Origin: Chlamydia sp.
GTDB taxonomy: Bacteria; Chlamydiota; Chlamydiia; Chlamydiales; Chlamydiaceae
Assembly: GCF_017472245.1 (NCBI RefSeq)
Contig: NZ_JAFUQR010000008.1
Location: 62,001-126,000, forward strand
Reading direction: 5' to 3'
DNA length: 64,000 bases
A model generated the notes under the pieces. That model was not told the origin of the DNA and searched no databases. It saw nothing but the letters and a program-made list of their open reading frames with translations. Shown in pieces: positions 51,121 to 60,120 of the stretch (its first letter is position 1; the number at the start of each line of letters is the position of its first letter). The position numbers and the translations under genes are program-made.

Positions 51121-53691
51121 CTATTCTCCTTTTATTAAATTGGCGCTCAATTTTTTTGATAAGGCGAACATATCAATGGGCTCTTCCCCTATAACTCCTT
51201 TCAACTTACTATCTGGGACAATAACTCTTTTGTTATCGAGGGATTGTAATCCATTAGCTTTAATATATGCCCAGATCTTTTTTGTAGCCTCTGGAAGGCT
51301 TACAAGATCTGGACCAATCACAGCAGCTAAGGCTGCAGAGGGCATGTAAGTGGGAACAGTTCGTTTTTTCGAGAGTGCTGGTTTCTTCGTTATTTTGCTT
51401 TCTTTTCCTTTTTTAGTAGAAGCTACTTTCTTCTTCTTCGGTTTCTTCTCGTACGGAGTCTTCTGTGTTCCTGTATATTTTTCAAGAACTGCGTCTATAG
51501 TGTTCCCAATCACGCTACAAGAAGGATATTCCGAGCAAGAGTAAAACATTTTATTAAATCGAGATCTTCTTTTAACAAGATGGCCAGAGCAACCTTCTGC
51601 AGGGCATCCTACCATTTCTTCAGGCTCAGAACCAACTTCCCCTTTCTTAAAAAGATTTATAATGTGGTGACATTGTGGATAATTCTCGCAGCCTAAAAAG
51701 CTTCCGAATTTTCCATGTCGAACCTTCATGTGTCCTCCACAAAGAGCACAAGGAGCATCCCAGGGAGTATCTTCAGCGTATTCATTTTTATCAAACGTCA
51801 GTTCTTCTTCTGAAGTTTTGTAATCACAAGCTGGATATTCGGAACAGCCAAAGAAGTATCGATTTTTAGCCCAAATCTTCACTAATTTCCCCTTATGACA
51901 TTTTGGGCAATCCATTTCTGTCACAATGCGAGGAATAAACGCTTCTTTCTCAGCAGTAACAACAAAAGGCAGGAACAATTCACAAAATTCTTGTAATAAC
52001 TGCTTCCAGGGTTTTTTGTTATCGGCGATCAGTTCCAACTCATCTTCCATCTTGGCCGTGAAACCGATATCCATGATACGAGGGAAATTTGTCTCCAAGA
52101 ATTGACATACGACCTTTCCAAGTTCGGTAGGACGCAATCTTTGCCCTTCTTTCAAGGTATACTCCCGACTCTGAATCTTATTCATGATAGTGGCATAGGT
52201 GGAAGGTCTCCCTATTCCTGATTTTTCTAACTCCTTAACTAAAGAAGCCTCTGTAAAACGTGGTAAAGGTTTGGTATGTGATTGCTCTGCTTCTACTTTT
52301 TCCTTATCAAGTGCATCCTGCTCCAGAAGCTTTGGAAGATGAATATTTTCTTCTTCTTCTCCTTCCTCATCTGTTTTCTCCTCATAGACAGCTAAGAACC
52401 CTTTAAACTTCAAACAAGATCCCGTCGCCCGCAGATCAATCTTTTTATTCGTCGTAATACGAATAGTAAGAGTATCATAAATCGCAGATGTCATTTGCGA
52501 AGCTATAAAACGCTTCCATATCAGGGCGTAAAGCTTATATTGATCGTCTGTTAACTTACTACGAACAGCATCTGGAGTTAAAGAAACATCCGTAGGACGT
52601 ATGGCTTCATGAGCATCTTGAGCCATTTTTTTTGAGGCATATACATTTGGAGAAGGAGGGACATATTCTTCTCCAAAACTATTTTTAATGTAATTGCGCA
52701 CTTGTTTTACTGCTTCAGGATCAGTCCGAACTGAATCTGTTCTCATGTAGGTAATTAATCCCACTGTACCATGATTATCTAAATCTACTCCTTCATACAA
52801 GGTCTGGGCAATATTCATGGTTCTGGAAGAAGAAAAGCGATAGTGACGGCTAGCTTCCTGCTGTAAAGTGGAAGTAATGAATGGCGGATATGCGTGCCGT
52901 TTTTTCTCTTTAGACTCTACACGGTCTACAAAATACTTAGCAGATTCTAATAGAACAACAATTTGATCTGCTTTCTCTTTAGAGTTAATTAAAGTAACTT
53001 CTTCTGGAGTTTTTCCTTCTGGAATTTCCTTTTCCCATTTTTTCCCATTTACAGAATGTAAATGAGCCCAAAAAGCCTTTTCACTTTTAGGATCTTTGAG
53101 ATGTACACGGATATTCCAAAACTCGACAGGAACGAACTTCTCTATAGCATATTCGCGATCGACAACTAATTTTAAAGCTACAGACTGCACTCTACCAGCG
53201 GAAATTCCAGACCAACGTTGCAGCTTACGACCTAAGATAGGAGAAATTTTATATCCCACTATGCGATCAAGAAACCGTCGTGCCTGCTGCGCATTCACTA
53301 AAGCCATATCAATAGCTCTCGGATGTTTCAATGCTTCTGTAACAGCACTTTTCGTAATCGCATTGAAAGAAATACGTTGAATTTTTGTATTTTTTGGCAG
53401 TTGATTGGCAATATGCCACGCTATAGCTTCTCCTTCCCGGTCTGGATCAGGAGCCAGATAAACAACATCACAGTTTTTTGCTTCCGCACAAATTTTCCGA
53501 ATGACGTCTTCTTTTCCCTCTAAAATTTGGTAATCCGGAATAAATCCATTTTCAATATCAATACCAAACCCTTTTGCAGGAAGATCGACAATATGCCCTA
53601 AAGAGGAGTCAAAAATAAACCCTTCTCCTAATAACTTCCTTAGAGTTTTAATCTTAGCTGGGGACTCAACGATGATTAAGGATTTTTTCAT
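51121..53691 (-). CDS. topA: DNA topoisomerase I with C-terminal SWIB domain
   Basis: Relaxes negative supercoils. 856 residues. TOPRIM at the N-terminus (LIIVESPAKIKTLRKLLG), LAPDPDREGEAIAWH, active-site Tyr in GLITYMRTDSVRT (about 317), and three C4 zinc ribbons (for example CALCGGHMKVRHGKFGSFLGC). Unusually, after a basic linker (KKPKKKKVASTKKGKES) it ends in a SWIB/MDM2-like domain (LVSLPEATKKIWAYIKANGL and VIVPDSKLKGVIG), otherwise typical of eukaryotic chromatin remodellers. This fusion is known in chlamydiae. CT643. Confidence 0.97.
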   Translation of the reverse strand: MKKSLIIVESPAKIKTLRKLLGEGFIFDSSLGHIVDLPAKGFGIDIENGFIPDYQILEGKEDVIRKICAEAKNCDVVYLAPDPDREGEAIAWHIANQLPKNTKIQRISFNAITKSAVTEALKHPRAIDMALVNAQQARRFLDRIVGYKISPILGRKLQRWSGISAGRVQSVALKLVVDREYAIEKFVPVEFWNIRVHLKDPKSEKAFWAHLHSVNGKKWEKEIPEGKTPEEVTLINSKEKADQIVVLLESAKYFVDRVESKEKKRHAYPPFITSTLQQEASRHYRFSSSRTMNIAQTLYEGVDLDNHGTVGLITYMRTDSVRTDPEAVKQVRNYIKNSFGEEYVPPSPNVYASKKMAQDAHEAIRPTDVSLTPDAVRSKLTDDQYKLYALIWKRFIASQMTSAIYDTLTIRITTNKKIDLRATGSCLKFKGFLAVYEEKTDEEGEEEENIHLPKLLEQDALDKEKVEAEQSHTKPLPRFTEASLVKELEKSGIGRPSTYATIMNKIQSREYTLKEGQRLRPTELGKVVCQFLETNFPRIMDIGFTAKMEDELELIADNKKPWKQLLQEFCELFLPFVVTAEKEAFIPRIVTEMDCPKCHKGKLVKIWAKNRYFFGCSEYPACDYKTSEEELTFDKNEYAEDTPWDAPCALCGGHMKVRHGKFGSFLGCENYPQCHHIINLFKKGEVGSEPEEMVGCPAEGCSGHLVKRRSRFNKMFYSCSEYPSCSVIGNTIDAVLEKYTGTQKTPYEKKPKKKKVASTKKGKESKITKKPALSKKRTVPTYMPSAALAAVIGPDLVSLPEATKKIWAYIKANGLQSLDNKRVIVPDSKLKGVIGEEPIDMFALSKKLSANLIKGE

Positions 53692-54095
53692 ATACCAATG
53701 CCAACAATCGGGATCCTGGTCTTTCGCACAAAAGCTTTTTTTAAAAAAAAAGAACCTTTTCTTATACGATTATATTAGTCCCTCTTCATTTACCTTTTTC
53801 TTATTTCGATTCCTTTCCAAAAATCTTTTTGCATTAGTTATTCTTTTTTAGAAAATTACGATTCTTCGCACTCATGTTTATTAGCAAAGAGCTTAACTAA
53901 ACAACGAAAGGAAATTCTATCCCTTTCATCATTTCGAAAGTTTCTTATGTCAATAAGAATTACCACAAGCAAACACCATCTTTGCAGCTTAGGACCATCC
54001 AGTCCGAAGCTAACCCCAAGATTCCCTCGCAATGGATACTTCTCTGGATCTTCCACCTTTTTGAGGCAAAAGAAATGTACTTATAGATCAATCAC
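53692..54095. other. Gene-free stretch between topA and the decayed gene
   Basis: About 400 AT-rich bases upstream of topA, presumably with the topA promoter. A 66-residue minus-strand open frame (53856-54056) has no ribosome site and an unlikely composition. I see no RNA gene. Confidence 0.5.
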
Positions 54096-54517
54096 ATGAG
54101 GGATCCATCTTCTTCTCATAACCTCAACCGCACGATCTCGTACCTTAAAGTCTTAATGAGAAGTCTTTGCAAAGACTTTCAACAACAAAATTGGATCGAA
54201 GAGCTGCTGAGAAAAAGCCCGCTAAGCTTTCCAGATAGTTTCTCTGCAAAAAGCCCAACAGTTAATGACTTTTTTCAAAACAGTTATACAGAACCTTCCA
54301 ACTGCAGCAAGATTTTGCAGGATAGCAATCTTTCCCGGAGCCCAATGATATTGGGTCTAAGGAAAATGTCAAGGACATTTACTCCTCTCATCGCAGACTT
54401 TTACAACTCTATAACCAAAAGCCTCTGAGAGCTCTACCCGCCAACAAAATTCCCATCCTACAAAAACTTCAGATCTCCGCTATCCTTTGGCAAAAAACCT
54501 ATACTTACGTATGGTAA
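54096..54517 (+). pseudogene. Decayed small gene: one frameshift and one in-frame stop
   Basis: The frame from ATG 54096 looks protein-like up to about 54268 (TISYLKVLMRSLCKDF, WIEELLRKSPLSF). It then becomes unlikely and ends at 54428. Adding one T to the six-T run at 54270-54275 moves into a frame that reads SKQLYRTFQLQQDFAG, meets TAG (54323-54325), and continues as QSFPEPNDIGSKENVKDIYS, HRRLLQLYNQKPL and ILQKLQISAILWQKTYTYVW to TAA at 54515-54517. The repaired product would be about 140 residues. Function unknown; no ribosome site is evident. The alternative is two unrelated spurious frames. Confidence 0.5.
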
Positions 54518-54587
54518 AGTCTAAGCTAGCACATAAGAAAGCAGCGTAACGAGTCTTCATTGCAGACTAAAACTCTTGGGATCAGCC

Positions 54588-55385
54588 TTGAACACACTTG
54601 AATTTCTCTCGTCTTCCTCGGATTCCTACGATGATTTGCTGCAACTCAATAAAGAAGGTTTCATTGCTGGTCCTGGAGAAGAAAAACAAGCGTTTTTTCT
54701 ACGAGTAGAAAAAACATTAGATGAAGCTCCTCTTCACCCAACCACTTTCCCCCTTGAACTACAAAAACTATTTGATATTCATCCTTTTTTCCTAGAAGTT
54801 ACCTACTCTAATGAAAGCCTTGATGCCTGGGAAGCAGGATGTACTTGGATCACAGATCATAGAGTAACGATTCAACTACGAAAACGATTTCAACGCTCTC
54901 CTTTTTGGTTTGGTTTTTTTTCCAAGGATGAGGTGTTGTCTCATGAAGCAGTTCATGCTGTACGCATGAAATTTTATGAGCCCATTTTTGAAGAAGTGCT
55001 TGCTTATAGCACTTCCAAACGTTGGTGGAGAAGATTTTTCGGACCATTGTTCCGTTCCGCAGATGAAACACATTTCTTTCTATTTTTTGTATTATTCGGA
55101 GCTCTCTTGCTTCCTTGGGTCCCTTTGATAGGCCTTGCTTGCATATTCTCTCCCAACATTTTCTTTTTCTCTCGATTATTCCGAACTCAAAGCCTTTTTC
55201 ATAAAGCCAAGAAAAAAATCCGCAAGCTTTTAGGCATAGAACCACTTTGGGTACTTCTGCGCCTAACAGACAAGGAAATCCGTTTTTTTGCCACACAACC
55301 TACAGCAGTGCTAGAAGACTTCGCTAGAAAGGAAAAGCTCAAAAGTATCCGGTGGCGACAAATTTATCAAAGTTACTTCACTTAA
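54588..55385 (+). CDS. Membrane protein with HExxH...E zinc-peptidase signature (CT642-like)
   Basis: About 265 residues. The start is uncertain: TTG at 54588 has GGGA upstream, while TTG at 54576 is also possible. Near residue 119 there is SHEAVHAVR (HExxH), followed about 18 residues later by FEEVLAYSTS, whose Glu fits the third zinc ligand of gluzincin peptidases. Two hydrophobic helices (FFLFFVLFGALLLPWVPLIG and adjoining LACIFSPNIFFFS, about 160-195) would anchor it in the membrane. Usually listed as hypothetical. Activity and substrate unknown. Confidence 0.82.
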   Translation: MNTLEFLSSSSDSYDDLLQLNKEGFIAGPGEEKQAFFLRVEKTLDEAPLHPTTFPLELQKLFDIHPFFLEVTYSNESLDAWEAGCTWITDHRVTIQLRKRFQRSPFWFGFFSKDEVLSHEAVHAVRMKFYEPIFEEVLAYSTSKRWWRRFFGPLFRSADETHFFLFFVLFGALLLPWVPLIGLACIFSPNIFFFSRLFRTQSLFHKAKKKIRKLLGIEPLWVLLRLTDKEIRFFATQPTAVLEDFARKEKLKSIRWRQIYQSYFT

Positions 55386-55407
55386 AAGCTATGAATTATC
55401 TTAGAAA

Positions 55408-57087
55408 TTACTGAGATACAAGCAAAGAATACTGAGGACCGGTATCCTGAACTAGTTGCACATATTGCACTGATAGCCCAGCCTGTTTCAATTGAGTAAA
55501 GAAAAGCTGACTTTGGACCTGATCCCCTAAACAAACAATGCCTAAAGAAGGCTGTTTTTTCAATAGCGCACCAACCTCTTCCACTTGTCGATCTATCCAA
55601 GAAGAAAAAGCTTGTCCTTCAACCCCATACGAGAAAATAGTGGTCACAAAATGAGGGATTAAATAAGAGGTCCACCCCGGCTGTAGTTTTTTGTCTAAGA
55701 TAAACACACGACTACGTAATGTTTTAGGAAATAATGCAAGAATACGGCGTGCCTCCTTATAGGAAGTAGCGGATGCAAAAAAGCAACATACTTTTTCTGC
55801 TTTAGGAGCAGAAAAACTTTTCCTCAGCTGTCTACCTAGCACTCGAGTTAAAAGCAAACGATACACATGTTCTTTGAATAGCCAAAGAGAAAGTATTGCA
55901 AAACTCACAACCAACGCTCCCATATAAAGGAAACTTTGATCTGGAGTTAAGCGCAGACCCGACCCTAACAAACGAACAACCCCAGCAGCCATTAAAACGC
56001 CTAAAAAATCTAAAAAATTATTTAAAGCTAATACCTGACCCCTTTTGTGCTCAGGACTGACAAGCTGGATATACGCATGTAAGGGAACTTGATAGATTCC
56101 GCCAAAAAGGCCTAAACAAAAAAGAAGAATAAGAACTGCGGTTATCGAAAACGAGAATAAACAAAGGACCATCATAGAAAAGCCAACCCCTAACGAAGCT
56201 AGGGGGGAAAACCCTAGCTTGATGTCTTTTCCAGACAACCAACCCGCCATATAAGAGCCCACTCCCATTCCTACAGCTACTATAGGAAATAGATAAGCTC
56301 CATAATGTTTCGAATATCCCAGGGTAAACTCTACAAAAGGAATAATCTGCAATTGGACATACGCACCAACGAAAAGGAAGAAAGCGACAAAAAACACAGA
56401 AACCGTAAGGTAAGCTATCTTACGGGTTTCCTGAAAGACGGTCCAAAGATTTTTAAAACTCACATATGTGATTTTCTGTCTTTTATTTTTTACATTGCTT
56501 GCACGAATCCCAAAGGCGATAAATAAGCTCAAAATTGAAGATACAACACAAAAACAAACCGACAACTCATAACTATTCGTAACAAAATCTTGAGTTAAAT
56601 CAACCATGAGTGGTGCTAAGCACGACCCTAGAATACTCCCTGAATATGTAGCTGCAGTCATCATTCCATTTGCTTTTGATAGCTCTTCTATAGGAAGCAT
56701 TTCTGGTAGTATACCCATTTTTGCCGGACCAAAAATGGCGGAATGACAAGCCATCAATACCAAAACAGTATAACCCCCCATTACCGAATTGATGTGGAAG
56801 AAGAAAACACCTAAAATGGCACAGATGATTTCGACAACACGGGTTAACAAAATAATATTCCGTTTTTGAAACCGATCTGCCAAACTACCCGAGAAAGGTG
56901 CCAGTAGGATGTAAGGGAGAGCAAAAAAGAAACTAACCAAAGAGAGGATCTTGGCATTCTCTTCTAAATTTTTTCCCTCCAATAAGAAAAAAACTAACAG
57001 AAACTTATAGAGATTGTCGTTTATAATCGTAAGAAAATGTGTAACGACCAATGCCCGGAAAGATCGTTTCCTTGCAGTAATATTCAT
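55408..57087 (-). CDS. lplT: Lysophospholipid transporter-like MFS protein (LplT/YgeD) with C-terminal extension
   Basis: Twelve-helix major-facilitator protein of the LplT family, which flips lysophospholipids inward. About 559 residues from the ATG at 57087 (MNITARKRSFRAL). Helices run from about residue 12 to 420, with the MFS loop GSLADRFQKRNIIL and HKRGQVLALNNFLDFLGV. E. coli LplT ends near 400; here about 130 extra residues form a soluble alpha/beta domain (KVCCFFASATSYKEARRILA through QLFFTQLKQAG). Head-to-head with recC, with starts 2 bases apart. CT641. Confidence 0.88.
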   Translation of the reverse strand: MNITARKRSFRALVVTHFLTIINDNLYKFLLVFFLLEGKNLEENAKILSLVSFFFALPYILLAPFSGSLADRFQKRNIILLTRVVEIICAILGVFFFHINSVMGGYTVLVLMACHSAIFGPAKMGILPEMLPIEELSKANGMMTAATYSGSILGSCLAPLMVDLTQDFVTNSYELSVCFCVVSSILSLFIAFGIRASNVKNKRQKITYVSFKNLWTVFQETRKIAYLTVSVFFVAFFLFVGAYVQLQIIPFVEFTLGYSKHYGAYLFPIVAVGMGVGSYMAGWLSGKDIKLGFSPLASLGVGFSMMVLCLFSFSITAVLILLFCLGLFGGIYQVPLHAYIQLVSPEHKRGQVLALNNFLDFLGVLMAAGVVRLLGSGLRLTPDQSFLYMGALVVSFAILSLWLFKEHVYRLLLTRVLGRQLRKSFSAPKAEKVCCFFASATSYKEARRILALFPKTLRSRVFILDKKLQPGWTSYLIPHFVTTIFSYGVEGQAFSSWIDRQVEEVGALLKKQPSLGIVCLGDQVQSQLFFTQLKQAGLSVQYVQLVQDTGPQYSLLVSQ

Positions 57088-57089
57088 GA

Positions 57090-60000
57090 ATGCAACCAAT
57101 GAATGAACTATCTCACAGCCAAGCAACGTTTAGCAACCACCCAGAAGTTCTTCTGGCTAAACTTGCTCAAGACCTGTTCTCTATCAACCAAACTCCCATG
57201 ACAAAACGATGGATCCTGGTGCCGAGCTCAGACACAGATCACTGGCTACGAAGAGAATTGGTAAAGGCTTCATCCAATCACATCTTCATGGGGACGCATA
57301 TTTTTGCCTCTTTCGATGCTTTTGTCAAATACTTATTCTCTGGGACGCCTTTTGCTGACCGCTCAACTCCTGATCACATTACTTTACCACTCACGATTTA
57401 TCATCTCTTACAAGAGTCTTTTTTCACTTCTTCTTCAGAAGTTTCTTATGCGCATCTGCAAAAACTTTCTTCTATTTTTAAAAAATTTTACACGTTTTCC
57501 CAAGAACCTTCGACTAATAATGCATACTACCAACATCTGTTTTCACAGTTAAAAAGTACATATACTCCTTTAGAAACGATCTTCTCTTCAATCCTAACCT
57601 ATCCTCCCAAATATCCTTGTTCTCTCCATATTTTTGGATACCCACAACTCCCCCAGCATGTTGCTTCCTTTTTCATTGCTTTAGGCAAACATTTTCCCGT
57701 ACATTTTTATTGTTTTTCCCCCAGTGCAGCCTATTTCGGAGATTTACTGTCTGATAAGGCTATGGCTCTGCTCTCTCCTAAAATTCCAGAACCTCACCAA
57801 GAGACTTGGGAAAAATACGTGTTAAATGATCGGTTAGCCTTATTGGCAAACCTTGCTCACCGCTCTCAATCTTTACAAAACTTCTTTTTGGACTATAGCG
57901 TTCCCTATGAAGAGCTCTTTCAACCTTGTGGAAAAAATTCTTCCTTAGAAATCGTAAAAGATAGCTTTTTCCATCTACAACCCATAGATCAAAAGCTCTT
58001 TGCTCAATCACCTCAAACTATTTTCGTACGACAAGCGTCTTCTGCCTTCCGAGAAGTCCACGAATTATTTTCTATTATCTCCCAGCTCCTTCACTCAGGA
58101 GTTCCTGCACATGAAATATTTATCGTTTCTTCTAACATCTCTAAGTACGAAACTCTCTTAAAAGGTATTTTTGAACCGCACCTTCCCCTATACCAAACTA
58201 AAACTGAAAAGACTCAAACATGCGATCTGAGAAGCAAATTATTCCTAATATTTTCTTTTCTATTCTCTAAAGGTTCTCTAAATGATCTATTACGCATCCT
58301 AACCCATCCTCACCTGCTTATCCCTTTAGAAACTACGAAAATCGGCTTCATTACACAGAAACTTTCTGACTACTGGAAATCTTTATCACAAAAAGCACCT
58401 CTACTCACCCAACTCATGCATCACATTTTGGATGAATATCCTTTCATCGATGATACAGGAAGTGTGAACGAAACAGAAACCTGGGAAATCATTATTCCCC
58501 TTCTTGATACATTACAAGAACTCACTGCTAACTATACAGACTCCGGGGATAAGACCTATGAGAAACATCTAGAAGTCATCTTTTCCTCTTTGAAAAAGAT
58601 CTTTTTCCTATCTACAGAAGAACTTTCTCTTCTTGTTTCTCTATCGAAAACTTTACAAGCTTTTACAAACTCTATCTGCTCCTTAACTATTTTCTCAGAA
58701 TTTTGCTTAGATTTTCTTTCACATATTCCTGGTCACAGCCAACTATATAATCAGCCGGGACCGTTTGTTGGGTCTTTGAATAGTCTCAGCCTAATCCCTA
58801 AAGGCTATACCTTCATTCTTGGCGCTAATAAAAGAGATCTCTCTTTAGATACAAGTTTTCTGATAGATCCTTCGCTCATGCAGGAAGACTTGCTTTTTTC
58901 TTCTACAGAAGATGAAGATCATCTACATTTCCTGCAAACGATCGTTTCTACTAAACATCAGCTACATATTAGTTATCTTTCCTCTTCAAAAAATCCCGCT
59001 TTACCCAATTCTGCTCTCAAACATTTATTAGATGCTGTACCTATCCGAGAGGAGATTCTTTCTGGGAAACTCTATGCAAAAGATAACTTTTCTTCTCAGC
59101 CATTACATCAGTCTTATCACACCTACTACCGTATGGCCCAGGTTTCATCTTTACAAAACAAAGCACCTTCTCTTTTTACTACTTCTGAGACACAACCTAT
59201 TCCTACTTATATATCCCTCAAACATCTTATCAAGGCATTCAAAGATCCACTTAATGTTTTCCTAAACACTCAACATGGCTTTTCTTTTCATCCTAAATCT
59301 GTCTTCTCAAAATCTGAAAAAGTATTTCCTAGTCCTTACGATGCAAAAGCCTTTTGGGATCACCATCTGTCTTCCCGATCCCCGCTTCCCACGACTAACT
59401 ATCTTTCTGCATTCACCGAATCCTTATATACTCAAGTACAAGATTCGATAAATCAACGGTTAGAGACTTTACAAGAAGATCCGTTGACGGCTCCTTTTTC
59501 TGTAATCTTTTCTCACCAGCTCTTCCATGACCTTAAAAGTCCTCACGATAAGCACGTCCCCCCTATTTCCCTTGCTCTCAACCAAAAAACCGTATATCTT
59601 CAAGGGGACGTTCGCGGGGTTTGCTCACAAGGAGTGTATTTATTCTCCATGCTTCCTGGAGAAACTTTTAAAAAAAACAATAAAAAACAGGGTTTCCCTA
59701 GAGACTTGTTCGAGCTTGAATCCTATCTCGAATCTTATCTCTCCTTAGCAATGCTTCAATTTACACAACTTCTTCCCAAAGAAGCGACTGTTCTCCGCGT
59801 GACTCCCTATGCTATTGAACCCATACAACCTCCTTTCTGCTCTCCAGAAGCCTATCTTCTTCGTGTACTGAGTCTGTACGAGTACATACAAAACCATGCG
59901 GTTCCCCTTCTTTCCGCACAAGCCTGGGAATATCTCAAGAAAACCGATACAGCGCCTTCTCTCATAAAAAAATTATTGGATAATGAAGAAGATCCTCTGG

Positions 60001-60113
60001 CAAATAGCTTCTGGTTGTTTCACAATCGCGATACAGAGGAAATCTGCTCAGCTCTTTCTACAGAAATTCTTACCCAGCTTCTTGCTCTCTTTGTAAACCC
60101 GGATATACAATAA
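57090..60113 (+). CDS. recC: Exodeoxyribonuclease V gamma subunit RecC
   Basis: Chi-recognising subunit of RecBCD. 1007 residues with helicase-like remnants (ILVPSSDTDHWLRRELVKAS near 41-60, FVRQASSAFREVHELFSIIS near 310, LSLIPKGYTFILGANKRDL near 570). The ATP-binding motifs are absent, as expected for RecC. The ATG is at 57090 or 57099; neither has a clear ribosome site. It lies 7 bases before recB. CT640. Confidence 0.93.
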   Translation: MQPMNELSHSQATFSNHPEVLLAKLAQDLFSINQTPMTKRWILVPSSDTDHWLRRELVKASSNHIFMGTHIFASFDAFVKYLFSGTPFADRSTPDHITLPLTIYHLLQESFFTSSSEVSYAHLQKLSSIFKKFYTFSQEPSTNNAYYQHLFSQLKSTYTPLETIFSSILTYPPKYPCSLHIFGYPQLPQHVASFFIALGKHFPVHFYCFSPSAAYFGDLLSDKAMALLSPKIPEPHQETWEKYVLNDRLALLANLAHRSQSLQNFFLDYSVPYEELFQPCGKNSSLEIVKDSFFHLQPIDQKLFAQSPQTIFVRQASSAFREVHELFSIISQLLHSGVPAHEIFIVSSNISKYETLLKGIFEPHLPLYQTKTEKTQTCDLRSKLFLIFSFLFSKGSLNDLLRILTHPHLLIPLETTKIGFITQKLSDYWKSLSQKAPLLTQLMHHILDEYPFIDDTGSVNETETWEIIIPLLDTLQELTANYTDSGDKTYEKHLEVIFSSLKKIFFLSTEELSLLVSLSKTLQAFTNSICSLTIFSEFCLDFLSHIPGHSQLYNQPGPFVGSLNSLSLIPKGYTFILGANKRDLSLDTSFLIDPSLMQEDLLFSSTEDEDHLHFLQTIVSTKHQLHISYLSSSKNPALPNSALKHLLDAVPIREEILSGKLYAKDNFSSQPLHQSYHTYYRMAQVSSLQNKAPSLFTTSETQPIPTYISLKHLIKAFKDPLNVFLNTQHGFSFHPKSVFSKSEKVFPSPYDAKAFWDHHLSSRSPLPTTNYLSAFTESLYTQVQDSINQRLETLQEDPLTAPFSVIFSHQLFHDLKSPHDKHVPPISLALNQKTVYLQGDVRGVCSQGVYLFSMLPGETFKKNNKKQGFPRDLFELESYLESYLSLAMLQFTQLLPKEATVLRVTPYAIEPIQPPFCSPEAYLLRVLSLYEYIQNHAVPLLSAQAWEYLKKTDTAPSLIKKLLDNEEDPLANSFWLFHNRDTEEICSALSTEILTQLLALFVNPDIQ

Positions 60114-60120
60114 AACTACC

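Noticed and set aside
54850-55296. 148-residue minus-strand open frame opposite the CT642-like gene
   Set aside because: The plus-strand frame is longer and carries membrane helices and a HExxH motif; the antisense frame has no start signal.
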